Source of the DNA: Synanceia verrucosa
Lineage: Eukaryota > Chordata > Actinopteri > Perciformes > Synanceiidae
Direction: 5' to 3'
DNA: 64,000 bases
NCBI GenBank assembly: GCA_029721515.1
Contig: CM056561.1
Coordinates: 10,770,501-10,834,500, forward strand
The notes under the pieces are model-generated. The model was not told the origin of the DNA. It did no database searches and saw only the letters and a list, made by a program, of their open reading frames with translations. This document shows, one piece after another, positions 62,700 through 64,000 of the stretch; the stretch's first letter is position 1; each line of letters begins with the position of its first letter. The translations under genes were made by a program, and so were the position numbers.

Positions 62700-62829
62700 C
62701 CCCTAGTGCCCACCTATGTGGTCCTCACAGAGCCTGATCTAAAACAAAGCATGTATGTGTATGTAACAACATCACAAATAAGTATTTTAGTTCAGGCATT
62801 GTGAAAGACACATTGGTGGGCACTAGGGG
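62700..62829. repeat. 15-bp perfect inverted repeat, 130 bp overall
   Basis: cccctagtgcccacc (62700-62714) and ggtgggcactagggg (62815-62829) are exact reverse complements. They may be the ends of a small MITE or a foldback. Confidence 0.8.
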
Positions 62830-63079
62830 CACCAGATTGATGCATTAACTTGAAACACTTTTTCTTCAGGGTCTGAGATCAACCCAATAGAGTCTCTATT
62901 AAAATACTGTGAGAAACACTGACTAACCAAAAAAACACCAGTACAGTATAGTGCTCTGTTGTGACAGCATGTGCAGATGTCAGAGTCCCGGACAGAATTA
63001 TGCAGTGTTTGAATAAGTAAAAGCATCCATAGTGTCAGGAATCCTGTCGGGATTAAACTTTGCACAATTGTTACTGTTG

Positions 63080-63855
63080 TTAACTCTTTGAGTGCCAAAG
63101 ACGTATATGTACGTCTTTCCTTTTTTCGGCAGCAGGGACAACAGAGCGCTCTCACACAGCTTGTGAATACTATTGGGGCTTCTGGAATTTGTAGACGGGA
63201 CATAAAGAAATGGTATACACCACAGAGATCAAAGCAGGAAGTGGAAAGATTAGAGAGCAACACAAATCTGGACAAAAAGTGGTGATTTTGGTGAAACTGG
63301 CCTCTATTCTCCTCCTGACAAAACAAGAATGAAACAAGGTAAAAAAAAACCAAATGTTTTTTTCATGATGAAACAGAGAGTCTCTTCTTTCATTTGAGCT
63401 ATTTTGTGTTTCAGAGTCCATCCATTATCTACCGCTTATCCTCACATAGTGTCTTGCTGGGGTGGGGGCGGAGCTGGAGCCTATCCCAGCTGTCTTAGGA
63501 CACCCAGGACAAGGCAGGGTACACCCTGGACAAGGCACCAGTTCAACACAGGGCACATAGAGACAGACAACCACTCACCTATGGACAATTTAAATTAGCC
63601 AATTGACCTAATCCCCATGCGGACATGGGGAGAACATGCAAACTCCACACAGAAAGGCCCCAGGCCGGGATTCGAACCCGGTACCTTCTTGCTGTGAGGC
63701 GACAGTGCTAACCACTACACCACCACCCTGCCGCCCTGTTATCAGAGTCATAGTACACGATATTCTGTGGGTCTAAAAAAATGACTCAAAATGGCCAAAA
63801 ATGATGACACAAGGCACTTTCATTTTTAAAACGGGGCTGGGACTCAATGATTTAA
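63080..63855. mobile_element. piggyBac-type MITE with TTAA target duplication
   Basis: The left end is TTAA followed by ctctttgagtgcca. The reverse complement of the right end is TTAA followed by atcattgagtccca. TTAA at both edges and matching inverted ends are the piggyBac signature. There is no transposase. A full SINE interrupts it at 63419-63741. Confidence 0.6.
63419..63741 (-). mobile_element. full-length tRNA-derived SINE inside the MITE
   Basis: On the minus strand the head has an intact A box tggtgtagtgg (63712-63722) and B box ggttcgaatcc (63668-63678), an internal RNA polymerase III promoter. The body matches the other copies and the tail is tccatccat-type at 63419. An 8-bp duplication tcagagtc flanks it (63411-63418 and 63742-63749). 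This is the best-preserved copy in the window. Confidence 0.85.
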
Positions 63856-64000
63856 GTATTTAGTATATTAAAATATCCATGTTTATTGGAAGCTGGTTCA
63901 CAACTTGGATGGAAATGAAGAAAACAATAACTAAATTACCTGTCACTTCACTGTAAACTATTTTGTTATTAATGACATCCGGTAGGAATAATGACAGACT

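Larger units (their letters stand above)
58991..63079. other. gene-free stretch
   Basis: Microsatellites at 59854, 60105, 60281, 61497 and 61845 and an inverted repeat at 62700-62829. No supported exon. Confidence 0.55.

Noticed and set aside
62823..63353. 176-codon minus-strand open frame
   Set aside because: It overlaps the left part of the TTAA-flanked MITE and has Cys-rich chance composition. No transposase motif is seen.
63650..63741. tRNA-like sequence with A and B boxes
   Set aside because: It is the head of the SINE, not a functional tRNA gene. The rest of the SINE body follows directly.

Overview
The window looks like nuclear DNA of a ray-finned fish, probably a spiny-rayed teleost. 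The evidence is GT-AG split genes with roughly 100 bp introns, a cardiac GATA factor gene, abundant CA/GT microsatellites, tRNA-derived SINEs with GGAT-rich tails, an L2-type LINE fragment, and DNA-transposon and MITE remnants. I see no prokaryotic, organellar or viral genes.

Only two protein-coding genes can be supported. (1) gata5, plus strand: six coding exons between 49226 and 54568 encode a 385-residue GATA factor with both zinc fingers, a basic tail and the Gata5-type C-terminus. A noncoding first exon probably ends near 48644, and the first 740 bp around it carry at least ten WGATAR motifs. (2) An unrecognised gene on the minus strand, 43639 down to 41480. It has six exons and five introns of 98-119 bp, a Pro/Thr/acidic low-complexity C-terminal region and a terminal Cys-Cys-Cys-Phe. 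An RFX-type X-box lies 36 bp upstream of its first ATG. One base appears to break the frame inside its first exon. The two genes are head to head, about 5 kb apart.

Layout: 1-41.4 kb is a gene desert holding repeats (inverted SINE pair, LINE reverse-transcriptase scrap, GTAACT-type elements, a nested transposon stack at 14.1-15.3 kb, a MITE family, a GAATAAAGTC tandem array interrupted by a SINE) and a few unique stretches that could be regulatory. 41.4-43.7 kb is the unknown gene. 43.7-48.1 kb is the shared upstream region with a candidate enhancer. 48.1-55.7 kb is gata5. 55.7-64 kb is gene-free, with a degenerate RecQ-like helicase fragment, a MITE copy and a TTAA-flanked piggyBac-type MITE carrying a SINE.

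The desert flanking a heart/endoderm regulator suggests long-range gata5 enhancers, but conservation cannot be tested here. The most notable items are the unknown gene with its X-box, and the GATA-motif cluster with a palindromic pair lying over the putative exon 1 splice donor.
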